Below, one piece after another: positions 8,245 through 17,113 of a stretch of 64,000 bases of DNA (position 1 is the stretch's first letter; every line of letters begins with the position of its first letter). The notes beneath the pieces are model-generated. The model worked only from the letters and a program-made list of their open reading frames with translations. It had not been told where the DNA came from and searched no databases. This DNA is from Labrenzia sp. VG12 (GTDB lineage Bacteria > Pseudomonadota > Alphaproteobacteria > Rhizobiales > Stappiaceae): positions 5,672,001 to 5,736,000 of the forward strand of contig NZ_CP022529.1 of assembly GCF_002237595.1 (NCBI RefSeq), in the 5' to 3' direction. The translations under genes and the position numbers were made by a program.

Positions 8245-9779
8245 CCGTGGCGAGGATCGTTCCATTGCGTATCGGGATCGAGCGGAAAGCTCGGGCGGGG
8301 TATGTTCTCGAACGGCCAGCGTGCCAGCACCGGGCTCGTCAGGCCGGCAGTGTCTATCTCGTAGACCCGGTCCGGCGCGAACCACGGAGCAAAGCCGGCC
8401 CGGAAATGCCCGCGCGATTTCACGACCACACAGTCGGCGCTGCCGATATCAAGGCCGAGCATGTGAAAAAAGACCGGGTCGGAGGTCTGCGCCCGGTCGG
8501 AGATGACCACCACCTGGATCGCACCAAGCTCAAGGGCTGCCGACGGACCGAGATGCAGACGCCGGCCTTTGGTCATGCCACCTTCGCCGACGACATTGCC
8601 ATCATGAAGCGCAACAACCCTGGCCTCTGTTTCGAAGGGAAGATCCCATTTCTCCCAGACCTCCGGTCCGGCGGATCGGTTGAACCTCGCCTTGAAGGTC
8701 GCGCCTTTACCCAGACTGTGCGCTTCGGCCGCGAGTTCCGGGTCAAAGAACGAGCCATAGAGAATATTGTCGACGTTGCTGGCGTTAAGCGCAGCGAGCA
8801 GTTCCGTGGTGCGTCCGGTGCCGCCGCCACCGGGATTGTCGCCCGCGTCGGAAAAGATGACCGGTGCGCGCTTCTTGTCCTCGGCGATTGTCACGGCCTG
8901 CTCGACAGATGTCAGGCGGCGGACAAAGCCGTTTCGGTTCGCCCAGGCGCGATCCGCAATATCCGAAGCCAGGTCCTTGGCGGCAGCCGGATCGTCGCGC
9001 GCCGTCACGACGACGGCCAGCCCATTGTCCGGCGTGTCGGAGAAAACGAAATTTCCGAACACGGACACGTTCAGGATGGAACCACCGAGTTCGGCCTGGC
9101 GTTGCTGTCCGTAATTGATCAGCTCGCCATAGGGGGCTTCTGCCGTCAGCAGCGTGACGGAAGCCGGGACAAGGGGCGGTTTTTCAAGGGCGACCTGGGG
9201 CCGCCGGCCACTTGCAAGACAGCGCCTGAGCGAAAAGGCGGCCTCTTCACCGCGTTCTATCATGTCGACATGCGGATTGGTGCGATAGCCGACGATCAGG
9301 TCACAGGCAGCAACCATGCGCTCGGAGATATTTGCGTGGAGATCGAGCGTGCACACGATCAGGGGCGCGGCTCCGACGGCTTCGCGAACCTGTGCCATCA
9401 GCGAGCCATCCGGGTCGTGGTCGTGTTCGGCGACCATGGCACCGTGATTGCAGATATAGACCGCATCAAAAGGCCCGTTCTCGGCGAGTTGGCGCTGTAT
9501 CGCGCCAGTGACCGTCTCGAAGACCTCGCGCCTGACAGGCCCTGCCGGGTGGCTTGCAGCCAGCGTGCAGGGAACCGGGTGCCACGGTCCGGTCGCGTCC
9601 ATGGCCCGCACGAAGGCGGCAAATTCAGCCGCAAGGGTCGGTGTCTGAGCGCGCGCTTCCTGAAGAAGGGCGTCTCCTTCAAGCCAGGTCAGCGAGCGAA
9701 AGTCGTTCTCGGTGGCCGGGCGGGCGAAGCGGTTCGATTCCAGGATCATGCCCAGCAACGCAACCTTCGGGGTTTTCAC
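8241..9779 (-). CDS. M81 family metallopeptidase (MlrC-like)
   Basis: About 512 aa, similar to MlrC, the zinc metallopeptidase that acts on linear microcystin peptides; most members have unknown substrates. Visible features are YICNHGAMVAEHDHDPDG, the LDLHANIS block and VGYRTNPHVDM, then DAGDNPGGGGTG in the C-terminal domain. I chose GTG at 9779 because GGGAGGG lies six bases upstream; an ATG at 9794 is in frame but would place that Shine-Dalgarno inside the gene. It is divergent from the desuccinylase-like gene, with only 45 bp between starts. Linkage with two further amide hydrolases and a peptide importer suggests catabolism of a modified peptide. Confidence 0.85.
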   Translation of the reverse strand: MKTPKVALLGMILESNRFARPATENDFRSLTWLEGDALLQEARAQTPTLAAEFAAFVRAMDATGPWHPVPCTLAASHPAGPVRREVFETVTGAIQRQLAENGPFDAVYICNHGAMVAEHDHDPDGSLMAQVREAVGAAPLIVCTLDLHANISERMVAACDLIVGYRTNPHVDMIERGEEAAFSLRRCLASGRRPQVALEKPPLVPASVTLLTAEAPYGELINYGQQRQAELGGSILNVSVFGNFVFSDTPDNGLAVVVTARDDPAAAKDLASDIADRAWANRNGFVRRLTSVEQAVTIAEDKKRAPVIFSDAGDNPGGGGTGRTTELLAALNASNVDNILYGSFFDPELAAEAHSLGKGATFKARFNRSAGPEVWEKWDLPFETEARVVALHDGNVVGEGGMTKGRRLHLGPSAALELGAIQVVVISDRAQTSDPVFFHMLGLDIGSADCVVVKSRGHFRAGFAPWFAPDRVYEIDTAGLTSPVLARWPFENIPRPSFPLDPDTQWNDPRHG

Positions 9780-9824
9780 CAGTATCCCTCCCATGCCTGA
9801 CTGTTCAAAGAGGAGCACGAGCAG

Positions 9825-10787
9825 ATGACCGAAATCAACATTCCCAATGACTATCCGGTTGAGCTCGACGCGCCGGATATCTCGCCCTACAGGAACGGCA
9901 ACACGGATATTCCCTATATCTGGCGATTTGACAGCGGCAAGGCGGGGCCGAACGTCATGATCAGTGCCGTTGTGCATGGCAATGAGCCTTGCGGAGCGAT
10001 TGCCCTTGATTGGCTGTTGAAGAAGGACATCCGGCCGCAGGCCGGGTCCTTGAGCCTCGCTTTCATGAACATTGCGGCCTACGAGGCCTTCGATCCTGCC
10101 GATCCCAACGCCACGCGCTGGGTCGAGGAAGACTTCAACCGGGTCTGGGAGATCGATGTGCTGGAAGGCGAGCGCGACAGCGTCGAATTGCGCCGCGCCC
10201 GCGAGGTTCGGCCGGCGCTGACCGGGATCGACTTTCTGCTCGACATTCACAGCATGCAGCATCTTGCACCGCCACTGATGATGACCGGCAGGCACGCGAG
10301 GGCAAAGAGGTTGGCCGCGTCGGTCGGGGTTCCGGACCGGGTCGTGGGAGATGCCGGCCATGCCGCCGGCCGGCGCATGCGCGACTATGCAGCCTTCGAT
10401 GATCCCGACGCGTCACAAACCGCCTTGCTGATTGAATGCGGCCAGCACTGGGAGGCTTCGGCCGGAGATCTGGCACGGGAATCGGCGGCCCGGTTCCTGG
10501 TTGCAACGGGCGTTGCGGCACCCGACCTTCTGGAGGAGTTTCCTGCCTCCGTCGCCGAACAATCGGCCTTTACCGTCATCGAGGCCGTGACCATCCAGTC
10601 CGATGCGTTTGTTTTCGCAGAGCCCTTTTCCGGAGGTGAAATCATTGCCAGGAAAGGAACGCTTCTCGGTCACGATGGCGAGCGGGAAGTGGTGACCCCT
10701 GAAGACGACATCATGCTGGTCATGCCGTCAAAACGGCTCTGGCGCGGTCAGACGGCCGTGAGACTGGCAAGGCGGGACGCCCCTTGA
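9825..10787 (+). CDS. Succinylglutamate desuccinylase/aspartoacylase family hydrolase
   Basis: 320 aa, AstE/AspA-type zinc carboxypeptidase fold. The metal-binding signature is seen as SAVVHGNEPCGAIAL (His and Glu of HxxE at about 50-53) with the second His in DIHSMQHLAPP (about 142). The family removes an acyl group from N-acyl aspartate or glutamate. An AGAGGAG tract precedes the ATG by about ten bases. Its pairing with an M81 peptidase, an FGase-like amidohydrolase and a Dpp-type importer supports a role in N-acyl amino acid or peptide use. The specific substrate is inferred only at the class level. Confidence 0.85.
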   Translation: MTEINIPNDYPVELDAPDISPYRNGNTDIPYIWRFDSGKAGPNVMISAVVHGNEPCGAIALDWLLKKDIRPQAGSLSLAFMNIAAYEAFDPADPNATRWVEEDFNRVWEIDVLEGERDSVELRRAREVRPALTGIDFLLDIHSMQHLAPPLMMTGRHARAKRLAASVGVPDRVVGDAGHAAGRRMRDYAAFDDPDASQTALLIECGQHWEASAGDLARESAARFLVATGVAAPDLLEEFPASVAEQSAFTVIEAVTIQSDAFVFAEPFSGGEIIARKGTLLGHDGEREVVTPEDDIMLVMPSKRLWRGQTAVRLARRDAP

Positions 10788-10899
10788 CGTCGCAGGTTCA
10801 GGGCATTCAGCGCAGCTTGTCTGATTGAAACCAGGGCCGTTGACAGAGCGTCGGCGGCCTTTATGAACAGGCTCCGTTCTCAATTCCTGAAGCTGGAAC

Positions 10900-11457
10900 A
10901 TGACAGAAAATCTCGACCTTGCTCATGAAATCAACACCTTCCGGGACGAAACCCGACAGCTGTCGATTTCGGCCAGATTCGCTCTTGCCATGTGTTTCCT
11001 GAACGAACTCGGCCACCGCCTTCAGCTTTCGGGCGATGCGCTGGACGACTTTCGCACGCATATGTGGGCAAGCCCGGTGCTGCCGGCCAACAGCAAAGAC
11101 TTCGACATCTGGTACAACGCCCTGCCGCCGCTGGCATCGGGGCAGCTTACGACGGGCGATCTTTGCGGCATTACCAGCTCGACAACGATTTCGGCGACGG
11201 ATATCAGCCGGTTTGTTCAAGCCGTCAATCTGTCCTCGGATTTGTTGCAAATGAGTTTCTTCTTGGCTGCGGACAACGAGGGAACCTACGAGGCTTTGCG
11301 CAGAATCTCGGATATCTGCCGCCCGGAACGCTACCCGTCCGTGACACCGTTCAAGTTTTCGACCTTCGACAAGGGCAACGGCTGGGGCGCAATAATGTCC
11401 AGGTATGACCACCAGTTCTGGAAGCGTTACAGCGAGACCTGGTTCAAAAGCCTCTAG
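10900..11457 (+). CDS. Hypothetical protein, 185 aa
   Basis: Not recognised. A soluble protein with a mixed helical N-terminal half (residues 5-50, including RFALAMCFLNELGHRLQLSGDALDDF) and an aromatic C terminus (KFSTFDKGNGWGAIMSRYDHQFWKRY). No signal peptide, TM helix or known catalytic motif is visible. It is a single gene, 112 bp after the desuccinylase-like gene and convergent with the exported-protein gene at 11467-12141. Codon use matches neighbours, so it is probably real. Confidence 0.65.
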   Translation: MTENLDLAHEINTFRDETRQLSISARFALAMCFLNELGHRLQLSGDALDDFRTHMWASPVLPANSKDFDIWYNALPPLASGQLTTGDLCGITSSTTISATDISRFVQAVNLSSDLLQMSFFLAADNEGTYEALRRISDICRPERYPSVTPFKFSTFDKGNGWGAIMSRYDHQFWKRYSETWFKSL

Positions 11458-11466
11458 GATCGTGCT

Positions 11467-12141
11467 TCAGTCACCCGCCACGAAAAAGTGGAGCGTTCCG
11501 TCCGGACCGATGCCGAGGCGGTAGAAGGTCCAGGCGCCGAATTCCTGCATTTCGGCAAAGTCGCCTGCGGTCACGATCCGGAACAGTTCAACCTTCTGGT
11601 CGGGTCTGAGGCCCTCCAGCGGATAGCGGGCGAAATACGGCCAGACATACATTTCCTGCGCCGTGCCGACATCGACATGCAGGAAACCTGCGTCCAGAAT
11701 GTCGGCCAGAATGGCCAGGATCTCGAAGCCTTCACCGTCGCCGGAACTCTGTTTCAGGAAATCGATCGGGTCACCGATGTCGCCAAAGGACAAGGTCGGC
11801 GGCATTTCATTGCTTTCCAGGATCATCCGGATGCGGTCGAGATCGCCATTGGCGGCCGCCTCCTTCAGTTGGCTGTGCATGCGCGCAACCGGCTTTGGCA
11901 GATAGTCGGTGCTGTAGAGCACCTGGGGCAGTTCCTCTGGAGCCTCCGGGTCCGTGGCCGCTTCGCTGGCTGGGGCCGCTGCGTTTTCCGAAGGCAGCTG
12001 GATTTCGGTGTCCGGGATGATCGGCGTCTCCTGGGACGGCGTGACCGGAATGGTTTTGACCTCGACGGTCTTGGCCTGACCTGCCAAGGGCAACAGGCCG
12101 GCAATCGCAATCGCAACCGCGGCAAGCAGTTTCCATCCCAT
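11467..12141 (-). CDS. Exported hypothetical protein, 224 aa
   Basis: The N terminus is a signal peptide (MGWKLLAAVAIAIAGLLPLAGQA, cleavage near residue 23). A Pro/Glu/Ala-rich linker follows (about 25-75), then a folded domain that begins with an ankyrin-like helix pair (HSQLKEAAANGDLDRIRMILESNEMPP). It resembles periplasmic conserved hypothetical proteins of Hyphomicrobiales; no enzymatic motif is seen. It is convergent with the 10900-11457 gene. The export call is firm, the function unknown. Confidence 0.75.
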   Translation of the reverse strand: MGWKLLAAVAIAIAGLLPLAGQAKTVEVKTIPVTPSQETPIIPDTEIQLPSENAAAPASEAATDPEAPEELPQVLYSTDYLPKPVARMHSQLKEAAANGDLDRIRMILESNEMPPTLSFGDIGDPIDFLKQSSGDGEGFEILAILADILDAGFLHVDVGTAQEMYVWPYFARYPLEGLRPDQKVELFRIVTAGDFAEMQEFGAWTFYRLGIGPDGTLHFFVAGD

Positions 12142-12343
12142 CAGCGCGTTCTCCAGCTAGCTCCTGCTGTGCCATTCCTTAAACAATTCATGCCATGGTG
12201 AAAACAGTTGCCCGGGTCAATTCTCGTTCTTGTCAGCGACCCGCATCGCCGCTATCGAAAGGCCTATTCGCCGAACAGGGAAAACCAAGGGCCCGCTGCC
12301 AGTTGAAAAGCGGTTTCGACAGGCCGGGCAAAAAGGACCGATT

Positions 12344-12982
12344 GTGACCTTTCTGGAATATGTGCTGATCGGATATTTTGTCGGCATTCTCACCACAGCA
12401 CCCGTCGGCCCGGTCAACATCATGGCCATCCAGCATGCAGTGCGTGGCGGCTTCCGGCACGGCGTTTATGTTGGTCTGGGGGCGGTCATCGCCGACACGA
12501 TCTATGCCTTTGCGGCGATTTTCGGCGTCTCTGCCGTGACCACCTTCATCGAGGGCCAGTTCGACCTGATCGAATTTGTCGGTGGAGCGCTCCTGATCAT
12601 TTTCGGCATCAAGATCTGGAACACGCATCCGCATCTGACGAAGAACGGCAATGGACGGGAACACGGCTTTCTCGGAGATGCGACCGCGGCCTTCTTCATG
12701 GCGATCACAAACCCGGGTGCGATCCTGGCCTTTATCGCCATTTTCGGCGGCCTCGGCGACTTCCGTCCGGCTCCGGGCGATCATGTCGGGGCGCTTGTGA
12801 TGGTCGCCGGCGTGACGGCGGGGGCGACAAGCTGGTGGGTGATCGTGTCGGCCACCGTGTCGCATTTCAAAACCAGGATAGACGATCAGTGGCTGGACAG
12901 GGCCAACCATATTGCCGGTTTCCTGCTGGTGGTTTTTGGCGCGCTGATCTACCTGAAGCTGGCGCTCGAACACCTGTTTTAG
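12344..12982 (+). CDS. LysE family amino acid/metabolite exporter
   Basis: About 212 aa, five to six TM helices in the LysE/RhtB arrangement. The family motif PVGPVNIMAIQHAVRGGFRHGVYVGLGA sits at about 19-46, with a second-half hallmark AITNPGAILAF. I start at GTG 12344, preceded by AAAAAGGA at six bases, because the product then begins TFLEYVLIGYF as in other members and has family length; the longer frame to 12230 would add a charged unrelated leader. A strong bidirectional terminator follows 33 bp after the stop. The export substrate is unknown. Confidence 0.88.
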   Translation: MTFLEYVLIGYFVGILTTAPVGPVNIMAIQHAVRGGFRHGVYVGLGAVIADTIYAFAAIFGVSAVTTFIEGQFDLIEFVGGALLIIFGIKIWNTHPHLTKNGNGREHGFLGDATAAFFMAITNPGAILAFIAIFGGLGDFRPAPGDHVGALVMVAGVTAGATSWWVIVSATVSHFKTRIDDQWLDRANHIAGFLLVVFGALIYLKLALEHLF

Positions 12983-13015
12983 CGACTACAGTGGCGGCGA
13001 CGCCATGCAGACTCA

Positions 13016-13039
13016 AAAAGGCCGGTCACCCGGCCTTTT
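13016..13039. terminator. Rho-independent terminator, probably bidirectional
   Basis: A perfect 10-bp stem AAAAGGCCGG / CCGGCCTTTT with a TCAC loop lies between two convergent genes, the LysE gene on the plus strand and the small gene ending at 13064 on the minus strand. A/T runs at both stem bases allow use in both directions. Confidence 0.85.
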
Positions 13040-13063
13040 GCGATGTTTCGAAATGTACCGCTG

Positions 13064-13336
13064 CTATTGCAGAACGCGGTTGACCGTGTAGTCGCCCTGC
13101 AGGATCCGGTCCGGCAGGCCCTCGGCCAGTTTGGCAACGGCGTCTTCGCCATAGGCGGCGACAAGGTCGGCAAGCGCGGTGAACATGGCCGCGTGTGCCA
13201 CGGCATCCGCATCGACGCCATTTGCAATTGCTTCGGCCCAGGCATCGGAAATGAACCCGAGCGCGGCGCGTCTTATGTCTTCGTCTTCGGCAAATTCCGC
13301 TTCCATTGCCGCGTCAGCATAATCGTCGTTGATCAT
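13064..13336 (-). CDS. Conserved small acidic protein, 90 aa
   Basis: A very acidic, alanine-rich all-helical protein (MINDDYADAAMEAEFAEDED at the start). The body repeats helices such as AWAEAIANGVDADAVAHAAMF and the C terminus reads GLPDRILQGDYTVNRVLQ. It resembles unnamed short proteins common in Hyphomicrobiales; I know no function for them. The gene is followed by the shared terminator at 13016-13039. No TM or signal peptide is visible. Confidence 0.7.
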   Translation of the reverse strand: MINDDYADAAMEAEFAEDEDIRRAALGFISDAWAEAIANGVDADAVAHAAMFTALADLVAAYGEDAVAKLAEGLPDRILQGDYTVNRVLQ

Positions 13337-13527
13337 TCGCTTCCTTACCGGTCCTTCCCGAACGCAAGAGGGACAACTCTCGCGTGTTCCTGCCCCGAAT
13401 CTTGTGTCTTGATCCTAGCACGGCGAACCGTGCTGATAAGCAACCGTGAACGCAAACTTAACGGCCACCCACAAATTTGATTCAAAAGGTTAACCAACTC
13501 GTAACGAATTGAAGATTTTTGCGGATA

Positions 13528-13938
13528 TCATCGGCCGTAGCGGCTGGTGACGTCGCTGATAATTGTTTCGCCTTCGCTCAAGTACTGTCCCATTGCGAGA
13601 CGTGCCGCGTCAGTACAGTCTCTATAAGCGACTGAGAAACCACGATAACCTTGATTGAACCGTTCGATGAACCGGCGCCGCCGGTTCTCGTCTAGTGTTT
13701 CCGCGTCCAGAAAGTCTTCCATCTGGTCACGCCAGCTCGGAACATCTTTTTCTTCACAGAGCGGACGCAGAAAATGCAGTGCCCCGAAGATTTCCGACAG
13801 GCGCATGAGCTGTTGTTCGTAAGGCGGTGCATCCGCCGAAATCTCCTGTGCGGATACAACCCTCGCCGGGAAAATCAGAACAATCGCCAGGACAATCACA
13901 GCCTGGAGCGCAGCGGGTTGCAAACGGCACATACTCAT
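13528..13938 (-). CDS. TIGR02301 family exported protein
   Basis: 136 aa with a signal peptide or anchor (AVIVLAIVLIFPARVVSA, cleavage near residue 30). The mature part has the TIGR02301 signature PYEQQLMRLSEIFGALHFLRPLC, then RDQMEDFLDAE and a conserved C-terminal GYRGFSVAYRDC. The family is restricted largely to Hyphomicrobiales and has no known function. Two conserved cysteines in the mature domain could form a disulfide in the periplasm. It is next to NUDIX and SRAP genes, a neighbourhood I believe is shared with relatives, with a DUF3179 gene between. Confidence 0.85.
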   Translation of the reverse strand: MSMCRLQPAALQAVIVLAIVLIFPARVVSAQEISADAPPYEQQLMRLSEIFGALHFLRPLCEEKDVPSWRDQMEDFLDAETLDENRRRRFIERFNQGYRGFSVAYRDCTDAARLAMGQYLSEGETIISDVTSRYGR

Positions 13939-13976
13939 GGGGCGATCATGGTCAACGACCGATCCATGCGCAAGCG

Positions 13977-15005
13977 CTATGGCCGAGTGATCCCAAGAAT
14001 AGGCACGTCGGGATGGAAAGCATGGACCACAAAGGCAAAAGTGACGTCGTGAACGAGTGCCTGTTCACCTTCCGGGGCTTTCCTGACCGCCTCGACGGAC
14101 CCGACGGCCCGGCCGTCACCGGTGGCAGATGCATCGAGGATGGACGCCTGTTCGCCGGTCCAGCGCAGCGACGTCTCGTCCGTCAGTGCAACCGTGCCGG
14201 CATTGCGGATATGCTCAAGAGTGGCGGCATGAAGTCTGGCGCCGTCCCGCACCAGAACCACCCGCGCCATCGGGTTGATGTTCTCCGGCAGGTCTCCCTG
14301 AAAAAGCGGGAAGGGCGCCGACCGGCTGTCGTAACCGACATAGGGATTGCGGCCATAGTCCCGCCGTGCGGGAACAGGCCGCGCGAGCACATCTGCAGTC
14401 GGGTGTTGCTGCCGGAAGTCAGCGAACGACACCACTCTCGACGGCAGCATATTCAGTTCGCGGCCCGCATGAGTGCCGACGATGCCTTCGCCGGTGAACT
14501 GCTGCCACCAGGTTTCGCTCTGACGGTCATACATGACGAGGTCTGAATTGCGCAGAAGACCGGTGGTGCCGAAATCCAGCGTTTCTCCGCCAAGACGCCG
14601 ATCGAAGGCAATCGAGGAATTGCAAAGCGGGCAGTAGGTCACCGACACCGGAACGGATCCGATCCTGTCATTGACGATCTCGTGCCAGATCAGGATCTGC
14701 AGCGGATAGGCGCGGACAATGCCGTCCACATCCAGCCGGATCACCGGTTCCCTGTCCTCCAGCCAGTCAATGTCTGTTGCCCTTTCAAACCGTGGGTCAT
14801 CGATCGACGGGATACCGTCCTTTGGAGGGCCGCCGGAAAAGATGGTGCCGAGATCAACCGTGCTCTTGCTGAAATCGGTGCTGAAGCCTGCGCGCCGCCA
14901 CTGGTCCGGACTGGCCTGGGCGGACACGACGAGGAACAGGCAAAACACGGTGGCCTTTGCGATGTGCCTGGAAATTGTCAGGCCCGTTTTGACAAGCTTG
15001 TCCAT
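13977..15005 (-). CDS. DUF3179 domain-containing exported protein
   Basis: 342 aa. A signal peptide (ATVFCLFLVVSAQA, about 18-31) precedes a DUF3179 domain. The family core is visible: DGIPSIDDPRF, YPLQILIWHEIVNDRIGSVP, then VTYCPLCNSSIAFDR and the LRNSDLVMYDRQSETWWQQ block. The VTYCPLC cysteine pair is invariant in this family and suggests metal or redox binding, although no activity is established. Start ATG 15005 gives a good signal peptide. It stands alone between the TIGR02301 and NUDIX genes on the same strand. Confidence 0.88.
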   Translation of the reverse strand: MDKLVKTGLTISRHIAKATVFCLFLVVSAQASPDQWRRAGFSTDFSKSTVDLGTIFSGGPPKDGIPSIDDPRFERATDIDWLEDREPVIRLDVDGIVRAYPLQILIWHEIVNDRIGSVPVSVTYCPLCNSSIAFDRRLGGETLDFGTTGLLRNSDLVMYDRQSETWWQQFTGEGIVGTHAGRELNMLPSRVVSFADFRQQHPTADVLARPVPARRDYGRNPYVGYDSRSAPFPLFQGDLPENINPMARVVLVRDGARLHAATLEHIRNAGTVALTDETSLRWTGEQASILDASATGDGRAVGSVEAVRKAPEGEQALVHDVTFAFVVHAFHPDVPILGITRP

Positions 15006-15089
15006 TGCTTGATCCCTCAGGAGTGAACCAGAGGCATGGTTGTCGCTATTCGCCGCGGTTTCGAATCACGGCTTTGCAATCCTGTGTGA

Positions 15090-15515
15090 TCACGTTGACG
15101 ACAGCAGCCGCCGGATCCGATCCGGCGTGCCCGGTGTCGTTGGCCGGTCGTCGAGCTCTTCGGGAAGCACCCAGTCAAGGTCTGCGGCATCGTCCTGGGC
15201 CTCGGGTGTTCCGGCAAGGTAGGCCCCGCAAAAGACGGTCAGGATGAAATGCGTGACGACCTTGCCGTCCGGATCCCTTTGAATGGAATCGAAGGTCTCG
15301 ACCGGCTGGTCGAGATCCGCCGTGACCCCCGTTTCCTCCAGCAATTCGCGCGCGGCGGCTTCCCTGAGAGTTTCCCCGAGTTCAATCACGCCGCCCGGCA
15401 GGCTCCAGTGGTCCTTGAAGGGCGGCTTGCCGCGCTTGACGACAAGCGCCCGGCCGTCCCGGTGGCAAAGCACGCTGACACTGGCACGTGGTGCATCGGG
15501 ATAGAACCTGGACAT
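15090..15515 (-). CDS. NUDIX hydrolase
   Basis: 141 aa, single NUDIX domain. The box GX5EX7REUXEEXGU is complete at GGVIELGETLREAAARELLEE (about 41-61), so Mg-dependent hydrolysis of a nucleoside-diphosphate-linked substrate is expected. The N-terminal strand is ASVSVLCHRDGRALVVKRGK. Substrate specificity (MutT-like, ADP-ribose or other) cannot be read by eye. It precedes the DUF3179 and TIGR02301 genes on the same strand with 84 bp to the next gene. Confidence 0.9.
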   Translation of the reverse strand: MSRFYPDAPRASVSVLCHRDGRALVVKRGKPPFKDHWSLPGGVIELGETLREAAARELLEETGVTADLDQPVETFDSIQRDPDGKVVTHFILTVFCGAYLAGTPEAQDDAADLDWVLPEELDDRPTTPGTPDRIRRLLSST

Positions 15516-15642
15516 GAAGACCTCGGCAACAGGAAAGGAATCGGTGCGCTGCCAGAGAATAGGGCGCCCTCAGGCACAGGAACAGTCTTGAGAACGCGGC
15601 CCGGTTCAATGAGCCTTATGGGGCCATTCCCTAACGGGGAAA

Positions 15643-16155
15643 TCAGGCGAACAGGGCGTCGATTTCTGCCTGTGCGCCGTCGCCTTCGTGTTCGGAGGCT
15701 TCCGGTTCGACATGGCCGTGAATGACCGCGCCGGCAATGGCGATCAGTGGTTTGATCTCGAGCGTTGCCTTGTCGGCGATCATGGCGGCGACCTCTGCCG
15801 GATTCGGCGCGGCGCGCAACTGGTCCTGGATCTCGCCGACAAGCCTGTTGATGTCGGCAACCTGGGCTTCCAGATGCTCGCGCAAATAGGCAGGAGCCGC
15901 ATGGTAGGCCTGAATCGCCAGGTTCTTGTCCTTGAAGGTGGAGTTCTCGAAATGCCCTTCATAGTCAAGAGGGGCCCACTCAAGGACATCTTCGGCGCAA
16001 TCCGGCATGTCGGGAAGCATTTCAAGAAGCATCATTACCTCATTGAAATGATTGAGGTAATCAGTAGCAAGCCCGGTCTGGGGGTTGATGTTTGCCTCCT
16101 CCAGCCGATCGGCTGCCAGCTCCCCGGCGCCCAATACTGGATGCAAACACTCCAT
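15643..16155 (-). CDS. Conserved hypothetical protein, 170 aa
   Basis: An acidic helical protein that I do not recognise beyond similarity in style to unnamed alphaproteobacterial proteins. It contains TDYLNHFNEVMMLLEMLPDMPDC (about 31-53), a possible coiled coil at AYLREHLEAQVADINRLVGEIQDQL (about 89-113) and an acidic tail (PEASEHEGDGAQAEIDALFA). No signal peptide or TM is visible. It is divergent from the SRAP gene with a 119-bp gap. Confidence 0.7.
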   Translation of the reverse strand: MECLHPVLGAGELAADRLEEANINPQTGLATDYLNHFNEVMMLLEMLPDMPDCAEDVLEWAPLDYEGHFENSTFKDKNLAIQAYHAAPAYLREHLEAQVADINRLVGEIQDQLRAAPNPAEVAAMIADKATLEIKPLIAIAGAVIHGHVEPEASEHEGDGAQAEIDALFA

Positions 16156-16274
16156 ACCTGTCCCCCTGTTATTGACTTGAGGCCTAAGCTACTTCTTTTT
16201 TGTTTCCAATTGCCTAACTTGGCGACAGCCAATCGCCGGACGCGTTTGCCGGTGAAGAAACGGAGGGAACAGCC

Positions 16275-17036
16275 ATGTGCGGCCGCCTGGCCCTGACGAC
16301 GCCGCCCGACGCCGTGCGCACCTTCTTCGGCTATGTCGATCGGCCGAATTTTCCGCCGCGCTACAACATCGCGCCAACCCAGCCGCTTGCCATCGTGAGG
16401 CAGACGCTGGACGGGACGCGCCGGTTTCACCTGGTGCGCTGGGGATTGATCCCGGGTTGGGTCAAGGATCCGTCCAGTTTCACGCTGTTGATCAACGCCA
16501 GGGCGGAAACCGCCGCGCAAAAACCATCCTTTCGCACCGCCATGCGGCATGGCAGATGTCTGGTTCCCGCGTCAGGCTTCTATGAATGGCGGCGCACGCC
16601 GGAGGGCAAGCAGCCATTCTGGATAAGGCCCCGCAACGGCGACATCATGGGGTTTGCCGGTTTGTGGGAAACCTGGTCCGATCCGGACGGCGGCGACATG
16701 GACACCGGCGCAATCCTGACGATCGAATCCAACCGGATGATGTCCGAGATCCATCACCGCATGCCCGTGATCCTGAAGCCGGGCGATTTTGGCACCTGGC
16801 TGGACGTTGCCAATGTGGAGCGGCGCGACGCGGAAAAACTGCTGGTGCCGGCCGAAGACGACTTTCTGGTTGCCAGTCCGGTTTCGACCCGGGTCAACAA
16901 GGTCGTCAACGATGACCCGGATGTTCAGCGTGAGATCTCCGCAGAGGAAATGGCGGTGCCGCTGAAAAAGATCAGGGACGCCGGCAAGGCAGCGGAAAAG
17001 CAGGCTGCCGACGACAGTCAACTCGATCTTTTCTGA
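16275..17036 (+). CDS. SOS response-associated peptidase (SRAP/YedK/HMCES family)
   Basis: 253 aa. The Met is followed directly by the catalytic Cys2 (MCGRLALT), which crosslinks to abasic sites in single-stranded DNA in characterised members. Other active-site landmarks are RYNIAPTQ (Asn near 31), WGLIPGWVKD, RCLVPASGFYEW and SEIHHRMPVIL, holding the conserved Glu and His. It acts in protecting abasic sites at replication forks. The C-terminal tail is basic and Ala-rich (KKIRDAGKAAEKQ) and ends QLDLF, a possible sliding-clamp-binding motif. All key residues are present. Confidence 0.93.
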   Translation: MCGRLALTTPPDAVRTFFGYVDRPNFPPRYNIAPTQPLAIVRQTLDGTRRFHLVRWGLIPGWVKDPSSFTLLINARAETAAQKPSFRTAMRHGRCLVPASGFYEWRRTPEGKQPFWIRPRNGDIMGFAGLWETWSDPDGGDMDTGAILTIESNRMMSEIHHRMPVILKPGDFGTWLDVANVERRDAEKLLVPAEDDFLVASPVSTRVNKVVNDDPDVQREISAEEMAVPLKKIRDAGKAAEKQAADDSQLDLF

Positions 17037-17113
17037 GCGATCGGAAATTCAGATTTTGCGTGCATCTGACGTGTCAGCCCTGTAGGGCAGGAGAAAAGCG
17101 CCGGAACAGAAAC

